NCBI GenBank assembly: GCA_913776255.1
Contig: CAJYLV010000055.1
Location: forward strand, 43,371-107,370
Source of the DNA: an uncultured Sphingomonas sp.
GTDB taxonomy: Bacteria > Pseudomonadota > Alphaproteobacteria > Sphingomonadales > Sphingomonadaceae
Length of the DNA stretch: 64,000 nt
Direction of reading: 5' to 3'
The notes below the pieces were generated by a model. The model was not told where the DNA came from. It was given only the letters and a program-made list of their open reading frames with translations, and searched no databases. The position numbers and the translations under genes are program-made. Shown here piece after piece: positions 29,383 through 39,217 of this stretch. Every line of letters starts with the position of its first letter. Within the stretch, counting starts at the first letter, position 1.

Positions 29383-32048
29383 CAGAATTGCGCCCGCACG
29401 CCGAACAGGATCGTCCGGCCGTAATTGTTGATCTCGCCGAACTGCAATGCCCGCTCATTGTAGCTGTAAGTATTCGCATCGGCGATGTTGATCGCCTCGA
29501 CGCTGACCATGATCTCGTCGGTGACACGCACCGACAGATTGCCGTCGAGCGTGCCGAACGCCGCCTGATAGGTGGGCACCTGCGTCGTGCTGCCGATCCC
29601 GGTCAGATATTTGTCGCGCCACGTATAGGAGAGCCGCGCCGACAGCGGCCCCTTGTCGTAGAAGCCGACGGCATTGAAGCTGTTCTTCGACAGGCCGATC
29701 AACTGGTCGCGGATCGGTCGTGCGCCTGCGGTGTAGCTCGCCTGCACCGAAGTGTGCGTGTACGACGCCTGGAAACCCAGTCCGTCGAACGGCTGCGGCA
29801 GGAAGGTGAACACCTGATTATAGGCGGCCTCCGCGCCATAGACCTTGGCCTTGCCGCCGTTCACCTGCGTGCTCAGCAGCACCGTGCCGCGGCCTGGTAT
29901 CTCGACGTTGATGTTCTGCGCGGTGATATAATCGTCCATCGCCTTGTAGAACAGTGCTCCCGTCAACGACGTGCTGCGATTGACATACCACTCCAGCGAT
30001 CCGTCGAATTGCGTCGCGAGGAACGGCTGCAACGCCGGATTGCCGCCGCTGGCGGTCGGCTGGTCGGTGGAGACGCTGATCTGCGGCGCGCTCTGGGTGA
30101 CGTTCGGGCGCGTCAACACCCGGCTCGCGGCGAGCCGCGCCTGTAAGGTCGGGGTCAGTTCGGCGCGCAGGTTGACGCTCGGCAACCAGTTGCTGAACGT
30201 CTGCGGGAAACGCGCCGGCGTGGCGACGTTGCCGGTCGTCAGCGTACCGCTCGCGACCTGATCGGTATGGACGTAGCGGACGCCGACATTGCCGGTCACC
30301 GCGATCGCCCCGACCGGGAAAGCGTAGTCGGCGCGGACATAGCCGCCCGCGGTCTTCTCGGTGACGACATAGGAGGCACGAAGGTCGCCCGCGGTGAGCG
30401 GGCCATTGGCGACAGCCGGCGTGAACAGCTTGTCGTAGAACACGCTGGTGATCGGCACGAGCCAGTGCCGCGGGATGTTCCCGCGGACGCCGGAGAGGAA
30501 GTCGTCGAACGGCATCTGCTCGAAGCCGTTCGGCGCGAAACCGATCAGCGACGTGTTCGCCGCCGGGTTCACGATGAAGTCACGGCGGCGATAGTCGCGC
30601 TTGCGCCAGTGATATTCACCACCCGCCGCCAGCTTCATGATGAAGCCGTCGAGTTCATGATCGACGTCGAGCCGCCCGTAGGTGTCCCAGTCGCGGCTGT
30701 TCTTGGGGGCGATGTTGAAGGGGTAGAGCGTGTAATTGGCAGCGTTGGTCACGTCGACGGGTGTGGAGAGCGTCGGCGCGACTTGATAGCCGCCCGAGGA
30801 ATCGTAGCTCAGCGGCGCGAAGAACTGCACGCGGCTGCGCACCGTGCCTTCGGCATTGCTCGGATGGAAGCTGTGCGCGAACGACCAGTTTCCGCTGGCG
30901 ACGATATGCCAGCCTGCCGGGTTCCACGCCTGCTTCAGCCCGACCGTGACGAGATCGTGGCGGTTGAGGCTGTATTCGCGCGTCCCCATGAATCGCACGT
31001 CGTTGATCGTCGCGGCGACGACGGTGCTGCCGTCCAGCTTGACCGATCCCGGCACCAGCACCGGTCGATGCCCGGCCACGCTGGCGTCGTCCGGATAGAT
31101 GTCGAGGCCATATTCGTCATAGGCGACGTCGAGCCGCGTCGCGAGCACGTCCAGCGTCGTCTCCAGCTCCGGGCTGGGCCGCCATTGCGCCGAGATCATC
31201 CCTGACAGACGCTTGCGATCCTCGTTCTCGACCGTCGGACGGGTGCGACCCGGCGTGTAGAACCCCTTCCCCAGCACGGACGCGAATTTGTCGAGATACC
31301 AGCCAGTATTGTACGAGCGGTCGTTGCGCACCGCCTTGCCCCAATATTGCGCGGCGGCAAGGATGCCGAACGTTCCGTCCGCGTTCGTCCCGCTCGTCAG
31401 CACCGTGGCATTGGGCTTCACCTTGTCGGCGAGCGTCGTGTACGTGCCGCGCAAGTTCAGCGTGGTCTTGGTGCCGACGTCGAGCGGGCGGAAGGTCCGC
31501 ACATCGATGTTACCGCCCAGCGCGCCCTCGGTCATGTCCGGCGTCGGGGTCTTCACCACGTCGATCTGCGACACGAACTCGGCCGGCAGCATCTCGAACC
31601 GGAACTGGCGACCATTGGCCCCGCCGTTCTCGATCAGATCGTTGATCGCGACCGGCCGACCGTTGAGCAAGGTGCTCTGGAACTGCGGTCCCAACCCGCG
31701 CACGCTGACGTACAGCCCCTCGCCGCGCGGCCGGGTGATCGCGACGCCGGGCACGAGCTGCAATGCCTCCGCGACGTTCTGGGCCGGGAATTTGCCGATA
31801 TCGGTCGCATTGATCGCATCCACGCCATAGCCGGCCTGACGCTTGGTCTGCGTCGCCGCCGCGAGGCTCTGCGCGTAGGAGCCGGTGACGACGATATCGT
31901 CGCTGCCGTCGCCCGGCTCACCGGCGGACGGCGCGCTCGCCGTCGGCGCCGGGGTGGCGGCGGACTGGGCATGCGCAGCTGTCGTGACGCCCAGCGCAGC
32001 GAGCGTGAATGGCAGCGTGGCGCGAAGGAGGCGCGTGTGGTCAAGCAT
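29382..32048 (-). CDS. TonB-dependent receptor
   Basis: MLDHTRLLRATLPFTLAALGVTTAAHAQ; DDIVVTGSYAQSLAAATQTKRQAGYGVDAINATDIGKFPAQNVAEALQLVPGVAITRPRGEG; ends LFGVRAQF; stop overlaps PI-PLC start. Confidence 0.93.
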   Translation of the reverse strand: MLDHTRLLRATLPFTLAALGVTTAAHAQSAATPAPTASAPSAGEPGDGSDDIVVTGSYAQSLAAATQTKRQAGYGVDAINATDIGKFPAQNVAEALQLVPGVAITRPRGEGLYVSVRGLGPQFQSTLLNGRPVAINDLIENGGANGRQFRFEMLPAEFVSQIDVVKTPTPDMTEGALGGNIDVRTFRPLDVGTKTTLNLRGTYTTLADKVKPNATVLTSGTNADGTFGILAAAQYWGKAVRNDRSYNTGWYLDKFASVLGKGFYTPGRTRPTVENEDRKRLSGMISAQWRPSPELETTLDVLATRLDVAYDEYGLDIYPDDASVAGHRPVLVPGSVKLDGSTVVAATINDVRFMGTREYSLNRHDLVTVGLKQAWNPAGWHIVASGNWSFAHSFHPSNAEGTVRSRVQFFAPLSYDSSGGYQVAPTLSTPVDVTNAANYTLYPFNIAPKNSRDWDTYGRLDVDHELDGFIMKLAAGGEYHWRKRDYRRRDFIVNPAANTSLIGFAPNGFEQMPFDDFLSGVRGNIPRHWLVPITSVFYDKLFTPAVANGPLTAGDLRASYVVTEKTAGGYVRADYAFPVGAIAVTGNVGVRYVHTDQVASGTLTTGNVATPARFPQTFSNWLPSVNLRAELTPTLQARLAASRVLTRPNVTQSAPQISVSTDQPTASGGNPALQPFLATQFDGSLEWYVNRSTSLTGALFYKAMDDYITAQNINVEIPGRGTVLLSTQVNGGKAKVYGAEAAYNQVFTFLPQPFDGLGFQASYTHTSVQASYTAGARPIRDQLIGLSKNSFNAVGFYDKGPLSARLSYTWRDKYLTGIGSTTQVPTYQAAFGTLDGNLSVRVTDEIMVSVEAINIADANTYSYNERALQFGEINNYGRTILFGVRAQF

Positions 32049-32436
32049 TTGGAGTCCCCGATGGAACCGTGCGGTTCTTCTGCGGGGCGCTCTAGGAAAC
32101 AGCCGTGGCAGTTCCGCGTAGGGCTGATGACTTCGGCGTGACTATTGAATGTCACTCGGGTTGCAGATGTTCAGCACCGTCGTTGAATCCAGGTTGCCGA
32201 TCCCCACCATGCGCGGCGGACAGCCATCACGGCCGGAGGAGGATGAGCGCCGCTACCACAGATTCTCCGGCTGCCTGACGCCGTCTCATTATGCTGCTAT
32301 CGGCGCCATTGCTTCCGGGCGAAGAACCGAGGAGCGTTTCAGCCACGGCGGTGGGCTCACCGCCAATATGCGGCGCCGTGCGTCAGCATATCGCGCGGTC
32401 ATCAATGATACGAAATCAGCGTCGCGTAAGCGATGA

Positions 32437-33267
32437 TCATCCGTCCAGCCAGCTGGCCGTAAGCTCGCCCCGATGCCCCTGCGGGGCCAGCGCCGCGCGC
32501 AATGCCTCCAGCAGAGGCGGCAGCGCCTGAACGAAGGCGTATGGCGGATTGATAACGAACAGACCCGCTCCATTATAGATGCCGAGCTGATCAGTATCAT
32601 ACAACCAATGCTCGACATTCAAAATCTTTGGTATGCGCAGCTTGCTCAACTGACTTTTCCACCGCTGGTGCGCGGTGCGGTCTTTCAGCGGGTACCAGAT
32701 CACGACCACGCCATGCGCCCATTTGGGGTAAGCGACCGCCAGCGTGGCGACGATACGCTCGCGCTCGTCGGTCTGCTCATAGGGCGGGTCGATCACCACC
32801 ACGCCGCGCGCGGTGCGGGGCGGCACCATCGCCGGCCAGAATTCGTAAGCGTCCCGCTGATGCACGGCAGCTGACGTATCGCGCATCACGCCGCGCAGGG
32901 TGTAGGCATCTTCAGGATGCTTTTCGTTTAGGATCAGCGAGTCCTGCGGGCGGAGAAGCTGCGCCAGGATTTGCGGCGATCCGGGATAGAAACGTGGCTC
33001 GGCATCGACGTTCACCGCCCGGACGACGGCCCGGTAGTTGTCGAGCAGCGGGTTCGTATCGACGGAGATCCGCAGCACGCCCTCCATGGCCTCGCCGGTA
33101 CGTTGAGAATCTCCGCCGCGAAGGTCGTACAATCCGCAGCCGGCGTGCGTGTCGATCAAGGTCAGCGCGCCGGGCTTCTGCTGTAGCGCCCGGACAAGCT
33201 CGACAAGCAGGCTATGCTTGACGACATCGGCGCTATTGCCAGCATGGAAGGAGTGACGGTAATTCAA
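32437..33267 (-). CDS. rlmJ: 23S rRNA (adenine(2030)-N(6))-methyltransferase RlmJ
   Basis: MNYRHSFHAGNSADVVKHSLLVELVRALQQKPGALTLIDTHAGCGLYDL; GVVVIDPPYEQTDERERI (N6-MTase DPPY motif). Confidence 0.93.
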   Translation of the reverse strand: MNYRHSFHAGNSADVVKHSLLVELVRALQQKPGALTLIDTHAGCGLYDLRGGDSQRTGEAMEGVLRISVDTNPLLDNYRAVVRAVNVDAEPRFYPGSPQILAQLLRPQDSLILNEKHPEDAYTLRGVMRDTSAAVHQRDAYEFWPAMVPPRTARGVVVIDPPYEQTDERERIVATLAVAYPKWAHGVVVIWYPLKDRTAHQRWKSQLSKLRIPKILNVEHWLYDTDQLGIYNGAGLFVINPPYAFVQALPPLLEALRAALAPQGHRGELTASWLDG

Positions 33268-33321
33268 TGAAGTTCTTTTCTCAATGAAGAAAACAATATG
33301 GCCACAGGAGGTGAATTTGAT

Positions 33322-33346
33322 GCAGCGGCTTCCTTTCAGCCGCTGC
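33322..33346. terminator. Hairpin gcagcggct-tcctttc-agccgctgc
   Basis: 9-bp perfect stem in an AT-richer intergenic stretch upstream of rlmJ; could be terminator or 5' UTR structure. Confidence 0.4.
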
Positions 33347-33423
33347 TTAGGAGCAACAACGCAAAAAATAACCTCAACAAGAGGTGAAACGAGGAGGCAG
33401 CTTCAGTTTACCGGATTATCGCC

Positions 33424-33744
33424 TCAGTTTCCTTCCGAATCCACCTCGAACACGATCGGCTTGCCGCGTGAACACGGCTCCCACCCAGCCGCCAGAGCAG
33501 CGCGCACGCATCGCGAGATCGTTGCGTCATCAAGTTGAAGGCGACCGCGCGGCAAGCCTCGCAGCAGCCTTTTGGGCGGCGGAAATTGCATCCACGCCGC
33601 ACGTCTGCTGCCCGACTGCAGAAGGGCGATCGTCATGCCCTTCCAACCTTCGTCGTCCGACTGGTGCGGTTCGCTCTGGAGTTGCCAATCATAGGTGGCG
33701 CCATCAACAATGACCGCGCCGCCGGTGCTCAGGGATCTGGACAT
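33424..33744 (-). CDS. Hypothetical protein
   Basis: Start ATG 33744 MSRSLSTGGAVIVDGATYDWQLQSEPHQSDDEGWKGMTIALLQSGSRRAAWMQFPPPK... Confidence 0.55.
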   Translation of the reverse strand: MSRSLSTGGAVIVDGATYDWQLQSEPHQSDDEGWKGMTIALLQSGSRRAAWMQFPPPKRLLRGLPRGRLQLDDATISRCVRAALAAGWEPCSRGKPIVFEVDSEGN

Positions 33745-33983
33745 GTGAGCGCCTCTAACATGCCTACGCCGCCAAATCACGGGGCTGCGCCGGGGTGGCC
33801 GATCAGCGTTCACGCGCCGGGCGGCGAATTTCCTTCGAATGGCGGGACTTCGCAGCCGGCGTTGCGGCCGGTGCGTTCCGCCGGTCGCAGCGTCCGGCGC
33901 CGCGCTTCCAGCAGCTTCAATCATGTGCCGCCAGCGATGAGGGTTCCCTTCGGCGCTGCGGGGCGGCGGAGCCGGCGGATCAA

Positions 33984-34535
33984 TTAGGATTGCGCAACAC
34001 GACATCTACCGAAATACAGGTGCTGCATGTCGTACGTCGTGGCATCGTTCGCCCGGGCCATGAAGATCGTGGTCTCGGCCTGATCGGGCGAGACCTGCGC
34101 GACGACGATCACATTGGCGACGACCTCGTTGAGCGGAGTCATCATCTCCACGCGGGATGGCCATAGATCGACAACGCGCTGGAACGGCCTGGAGGCGGCC
34201 TCGCCGGCGATCCCATCGGGATCGGCGACGATCCGCGTGCGAGCATCGACTGGCTCAGGGACCGCGGTGGCGTCCGGGGGCGGTGTCGTTCTGATGGGAG
34301 CGTCGGGCAGGAACAGGGTCAGGCGATGCTGTCCATCGTACAGATACTCGGCGACCGGCTGGTCACGTGACGGGTCGAAATTCACGACGCGACCAAGCCG
34401 ACAGCGCAACATGCGTGGCGGCAGCCGCGCGGCCCTCGCATCATCCTGCCCGTGCGCAAACCCTCGCTCCATCGGCAGCCCCACCGCCGCAGCGAGCGTC
34501 AGCACCGACGCCACGATCATAGCCTTGATGATCAT
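33984..34535 (-). CDS. Secreted hypothetical protein
   Basis: Start ATG 34535 MIIKAMIVASVLTLAAAVGLPMERGFA signal; no recognised family. Confidence 0.5.
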   Translation of the reverse strand: MIIKAMIVASVLTLAAAVGLPMERGFAHGQDDARAARLPPRMLRCRLGRVVNFDPSRDQPVAEYLYDGQHRLTLFLPDAPIRTTPPPDATAVPEPVDARTRIVADPDGIAGEAASRPFQRVVDLWPSRVEMMTPLNEVVANVIVVAQVSPDQAETTIFMARANDATTYDMQHLYFGRCRVAQS

Positions 34536-34702
34536 ATTCTTGCTTCGTCCGAGCCGCAGAGCCAACCCGGTTGCTATTGAGCGCAAACATGACCGCGTAA
34601 TTAAAGCATGTCCACCCGGATCATTTCGGGTGTCATCAAAAATACATGGTACACCTGCCATATACAGCACTCACCAAATCCTATCCGGCGCAGGAATTGG
34701 CG

Positions 34703-35308
34703 ATGCCACGAGCGCTCATTGCAGTCATGTGCCTCTTGCTCTTAGCAGCACGCGCTGAAGCACTTGAATACAAACCGGTTACTATCGAAGACCCTGCGAC
34801 GTCCGTGCATTGTCTGACCTTGGCCATTGCCTATGAGGCGGGCTACGAGAGCCTTGAGGGGCAACAGGCGGTGGCGGAGGTGGTGCTCAACCGCCGACAC
34901 GACGCAGCCTTTCCGAAGACGGTGTGCGGCGTGGTGTTCGCGGGTGCGCAGCGCCATACCGGATGCCAGTTCACCTTCACCTGTGACGGATCGCTTTACC
35001 GCCGTCAGCTTCCCGATCGCGTCCTGCAAGCCGCGCGGATCGTGGCCACTGACGCGCTGGCCGGGCGCCTGCCGTCACGCGTACCCTATGCCACGCATTA
35101 CCACGCGGAGTATGTCCATCCCTATTGGGCGTCGACGCTGGTAAGGCTTACCAAGATCGGCGCGCACATCTTCTATCTGCCGCGCGCGACCACCTTGCCC
35201 GGGCTGTCGACCGCCTTGCCGCCGGCGCGCGCGGAAGAGGCGTCTTCCGCGTCCACGTCATTCAGGCCGTGGGGGCTGGCGTTGCCGGCCGTCCCGCAAC
35301 GCCCCTGA
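34703..35308 (+). CDS. Cell wall hydrolase (SleB/Hydrolase_2 family)
   Basis: MPRALIAVMCLLLLAARAEA signal; CLTLAIAYEAGYESLEGQQAVAEVVLNRRHDAAFPKTVCGVVFAGAQRHTGCQFTFTCDG. Confidence 0.88.
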   Translation: MPRALIAVMCLLLLAARAEALEYKPVTIEDPATSVHCLTLAIAYEAGYESLEGQQAVAEVVLNRRHDAAFPKTVCGVVFAGAQRHTGCQFTFTCDGSLYRRQLPDRVLQAARIVATDALAGRLPSRVPYATHYHAEYVHPYWASTLVRLTKIGAHIFYLPRATTLPGLSTALPPARAEEASSASTSFRPWGLALPAVPQRP

Positions 35309-35317
35309 AGCGCAAGC

Positions 35318-35920
35318 TCAATCGGCGGCGATGACCACGTACGGGACGGCGGCGTCGCCGGTGAGCAGAACGACATTTCGGCGCATCGCCCTGCCCCCGG
35401 ACAATTGCGCGTCGATAATGAGCGAAAGCGGGCGGCCGATCCGGTCGGCTGGTTCGGAGAAGGCGATGGTGGTCCGTTGCCCGGCCTGTTCGCGCGCTCG
35501 GTCGATGGCGGTGACGGCCGATCTTGCCCCGGTCGCCGCGATCAGCGACAGCACCTCCGGCGTAGCAACGCGCGGATCGAATTGGCCAGGCGGTACGTGG
35601 ACCGTCACCAGCGGCCGAATGTTCGTGATCGTGCGCGTGTCGAAACCGCGCACGAGCCGCAACTCGTCGATCGAGTTCAGGTCGCCATTGGCGGGGCGGA
35701 CCCCGGCCCCGACATAATCCCCGCGCTCGGCACCGAACGGGCGTGGCAGATCGTCGGCATCCTGCCAGTCCAGCAACCCGATCGGGAATGCGGCTGGACC
35801 GTCGAGCTGGCTGATGGTCAGCCACGCGGTGGCACGTTGCCGCGCGGCGCCTTCCGCTGGACATCGTTCGACATCGACAGGCTGCCGGACGATCGAACCC
35901 TGCGCGTGATGGTCGAGGGC
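35318..35920 (-). pseudogene. C-terminal part of a type II secretion minor pseudopilin GspK (no prepilin N-terminus)
   Basis: LLDWQDADDLPRPFGAERGDYVGAGVRPANGDLNSIDELRLVRGF...LSLIIDAQLSGGRAMRRNVVLLTGDAAVPYVVIAAD; frame opens only to 35920, no ATG start, no T2SS neighbours. Confidence 0.55.
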
Positions 35921-36162
35921 TCATCCACCGCCGACCTCGCGCCGCTTACCGACGGCCTGGACCCGAGAATCGTGTCGGTGGGCCTGGCTGGCTTTTTCCT
36001 TTGCGCCAAGGCGGACATCGCCGCGCGCGCCCGCTTCCTCGAATGCGTCGCGCTGTCCACGCTCGACCCTCTCGCCTTTAATCGCGAACCCCTCCCCGCC
36101 TGGGAACAGGACCCAGCGATGTGAGCCCAGCGATCCGATCTAGGCTGCTCGAGGAGATCGGA

Positions 36163-36561
36163 ACGAGCGACCTGTTTTGGCTGACCGACGAACGGATCGA
36201 TCGCTCAGCGCCGTTCTGTCCTGCAAGCCACGGCAAGCCGGGGGTGACGAGCATCGGGCGCTGAGCGGTATCGCGTTCGTCATCGTCAGGGGCTTCGCTG
36301 GCGAGATGCGCCGAGCGCCGACGGCCCGCGCAAGACGCTGTGCAATCGGCGGAAGCGTTGAGGTGAGGCCGGTGTGTTCACGCGAAGAACGGTGCGATAC
36401 GACTCGCGTCCCGCCCGCATCGAGATCATGTTCGGCCGCCTCAGGGACGGCCGCCGCGTCGCCACCCGCTACGACCGCTGTCGATTGTCTTCCTCTCCGC
36501 CATTGCCCTCGCTGCCGCAGTCACCTGCTGGCGGCGATCGACGATTCGTGACTCTCGCTGA
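36163..36561 (+). mobile_element. IS5-family transposase remnant (internally deleted, frameshifted)
   Basis: SDLFWLTDERIDRSAPFCPASHGKPGV... ALSGIAFVIVRG (N-terminal region of IS5 transposases), then RIEIMFGRLRDGRRVATRYDR and, after a frameshift, IVFLSAIALAAAVTCW (C-terminal region). Confidence 0.8.
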
Positions 36562-36635
36562 ATGTGTCGTCGGAGCCAATGCCCGGCGACATCGATCGTG
36601 ACTCACGGCACACCGGCATCGCGTAGATGACGTGC

Positions 36636-38051
36636 TTACGTGGCACCCCCCAATGCGCGGAACAGCTCGGTCGCGGTCTGGAGCTGCTGGCTGCGCACCG
36701 TCAACAGCGCGCGCTCGGCATCAAGTGCGGCGGTCTGCGCGGTGACCACCTCGAGATAATCCGCCGCGCCGTCGCGGTAGCGGATCAGCGCCAGTTCGCG
36801 GGTATGTTCCGCAGCATCGGCGGCAGCGCGCTGGTCGCGCTCCTGCGCGGCGAGCAGCCGCTGGCTGACCAGCGCGTCCTCGACTTCACGGAACGCGGTG
36901 AGCACTGTCTGGCGATACGCCGCCGCGGCCTCCTCATATTCACCCCGCGCGCGCTGCACACCGGCGCGCCGCCGCCCGCCGTCGAAGATCGCCAGCGCCG
37001 CGGAGAGCGGGCCGAGCGCCCAGAAGCCGTTGGCGGCGCTCAGCAGCGAGCCGCGCGCGGCCTCGAACCCACCCGCCGCGCCGAGCGTGACGCTCGGGAA
37101 CAGCGCCGAGCGCGCCACGCCGATCCGCGCATTGGCGGCGGCGACACGCCGCTCGGCCGCGGCGATGTCGGGGCGACGTTCGAGCAAGGTCGACGGCAAC
37201 CCGGCCGGGATCGACGGCGGTGCGAGCTGTCGATCATCGACCGCCAACGCGAAGGTCGACGGCAGTTCGCCGAGCAGCACCGCGATCGCATGTTCGTCGC
37301 GTTGCCGCGCGACCCCCACCGCCGACAATTCGGCGCGCGCGCTCGACAGCAACGTCTGCGCGCGGCTGACATCGATCCCCGAGGCGATCCCGCCACCGTG
37401 GCGCGTATCGGTGAGCTGATAGGCACGCTCGTTCGCCGTGACCGTCTGCCGCAGAAGCACGATCCGCGCATCGAGTCCGCGCATGTCGAAATAGATGCTG
37501 GCGAGCTGCGCCTGCAGCCCAAGCGTCACCGCGGCGACGTCCGCCGCGCTGGCGGCGGCGTCGGCGGTGCTGGCGCGCACCGAATTGCGCACCCGCCCGA
37601 ACAGGTCCAGCTCATAGGCAAGCGACGCCCCGACCGTTCCGACCGTATAGGGGGCCGCACCGCCGGGCGCCAGCGGCCGGCCGTCCGAGACGCGGTTGCG
37701 GCTGACATCAGCCGAGACGCCGACCTGCGGGAAACGATCGGCCCGCGCCTGCCGCGCGAGCGCGCGCGCCTGCTCATAGCGCGCCGCGGCCACCGCAAGG
37801 TCCTGGTTACCCGCGACCACCCGCTCCTCCAGCCCGGTGAGCACCGGATCGGCGAAGGCCTCCCACCACCGGCCCGGTGCGGCGACGTTCGTGCCCGCCG
37901 CCTGCCAGCCCTCCGCTTCCTTGTAGGAGGCGGGCGCCGGGGCGGTCGGGCGCTGGTAGTCGGGCGCGGTGGAACAGGCCGCGGTGGCGAGCAGCGCCGC
38001 CAGCGCGGCCCCTCGCCTCACCCGCTGCGTGCGACGACCCAGCCCGCTCAC
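36636..38051 (-). CDS. RND efflux outer membrane lipoprotein (NodT family)
   Basis: ALLATAACSTAPDYQRPTAPAPASY...GRWWEAFADPVLTGLEERVVAGNQDLAVAAARYEQARALAR. Confidence 0.93.
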   Translation of the reverse strand: MSGLGRRTQRVRRGAALAALLATAACSTAPDYQRPTAPAPASYKEAEGWQAAGTNVAAPGRWWEAFADPVLTGLEERVVAGNQDLAVAAARYEQARALARQARADRFPQVGVSADVSRNRVSDGRPLAPGGAAPYTVGTVGASLAYELDLFGRVRNSVRASTADAAASAADVAAVTLGLQAQLASIYFDMRGLDARIVLLRQTVTANERAYQLTDTRHGGGIASGIDVSRAQTLLSSARAELSAVGVARQRDEHAIAVLLGELPSTFALAVDDRQLAPPSIPAGLPSTLLERRPDIAAAERRVAAANARIGVARSALFPSVTLGAAGGFEAARGSLLSAANGFWALGPLSAALAIFDGGRRRAGVQRARGEYEEAAAAYRQTVLTAFREVEDALVSQRLLAAQERDQRAAADAAEHTRELALIRYRDGAADYLEVVTAQTAALDAERALLTVRSQQLQTATELFRALGGAT

Positions 38052-39217
38052 CGCGCGCCCTGCCCGTTCTGCACCCGGATCGGATCGCCGTCGGCGAGCG
38101 AATCGGGCGGGTTGTCGATGACGCGGTCGGCGACCGTCACGCCCGCGCTCACATCGACGGTGTTGCCGTGATCCTGGCCGATGCGGATCGTGCGCAGATG
38201 CGCCTTGCCGTCGCTGCCGGCGAGCGCGACCTGCGTGCCGCTCTCGCCGACGATCAACGCGCTGGCGGGCAACGCCACCGCGCCGCTCGCCCCGGCCACC
38301 GGGAAGCTCGCCTGTGCATAGGCGCCCGGCTTGAGCGCATGATCGGGATTGGGGGCCTCGACCTGCACCAGCACCGTCCCCGACGACGGGTCAACTGCCC
38401 CGGCGGAGCGGGTGAGCGTCGCGTCGAACGTGCGGCCGGGATATTCGGGCAGCGTCAGCGCGACGTGCATGCCGGCGTGGATCTGCGCCGAATAATTCTG
38501 CGGCACGCGAATATAGGCGCGCATCCGCCGCACGTCGGAGACGGTGAACAACGGCGTCGACGCCGCAGTGCCGGCGGTGACCAGCGCGCCGATCTCGGTC
38601 GAACGACTGGTCACCACGCCGCCGAACGGCGCGAGCAGCCGCGTGAACCCCTGCGTATAGGTCAGCCGCGCGACATTGGCGCGCGCGGCATTGGCCACCG
38701 CGGTCTTGGCGGCCAGATCGCCGACCTTCTCGTCGGTCTCCTGTTTCGACACCGCATCCTTGGCGAGCATGTTGCGCCAGCGCGTCGCGGTCGAGGCGGC
38801 GAGTTGCTGGTTGGCGCGCGCGGTCTCCAGATCGGCGCGCGCGGCGACCAGCTGCTGGTCGATCTCCGGCGCGTCGAGCACCGCCAGCGTCTGGCCGGCG
38901 CGGACCGGATCGCCGATATCGACGTACCATTTGCGGACATAGCCGCTGGTCCGCGCGAAGATCGGCGCGCTGTTGAGCGCCTGCAACGTCGCCGGCAACG
39001 TCAGCGCACCGGTCGCCTCGGCGGGCTTGGGGCGAATCACCGCGACGGTCGGGGTCGATTGCGCGGCGGTCCAGTCCGCCAGCTTGCCGTCGCGGTGCGC
39101 GCGCGTGGCGATCCCTGCGCCGACCACTCCGACCGCGATCACCGCCGCGGCGATGCCCGCGGTGCGCAGCGAGCGGGATGGCGCGGGCGGCGGTGCGCCG
39201 GTCGACGCCTCAGACAT
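38048..39217 (-). CDS. RND efflux periplasmic adaptor subunit (MFP/HlyD)
   Basis: ATLQALNSAPIFARTSGYVRKWYVDIGDPVRAGQTLAVLDAPEIDQQL...LTYTQGFTRLLAPFGGVVTSRSTEIGALV. Confidence 0.93.
   Translation of the reverse strand: MSEASTGAPPPAPSRSLRTAGIAAAVIAVGVVGAGIATRAHRDGKLADWTAAQSTPTVAVIRPKPAEATGALTLPATLQALNSAPIFARTSGYVRKWYVDIGDPVRAGQTLAVLDAPEIDQQLVAARADLETARANQQLAASTATRWRNMLAKDAVSKQETDEKVGDLAAKTAVANAARANVARLTYTQGFTRLLAPFGGVVTSRSTEIGALVTAGTAASTPLFTVSDVRRMRAYIRVPQNYSAQIHAGMHVALTLPEYPGRTFDATLTRSAGAVDPSSGTVLVQVEAPNPDHALKPGAYAQASFPVAGASGAVALPASALIVGESGTQVALAGSDGKAHLRTIRIGQDHGNTVDVSAGVTVADRVIDNPPDSLADGDPIRVQNGQGAR

Noticed and set aside
33284-33538. 84-aa + ORF with a good Shine-Dalgarno (aggaggtgaatttgATG)
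   Set aside because: SD is attractive, but the peptide (MQRLPFSRCLGATTQK...) looks non-conserved and overlaps antisense the minus-strand hypothetical; not enough support to call a gene.
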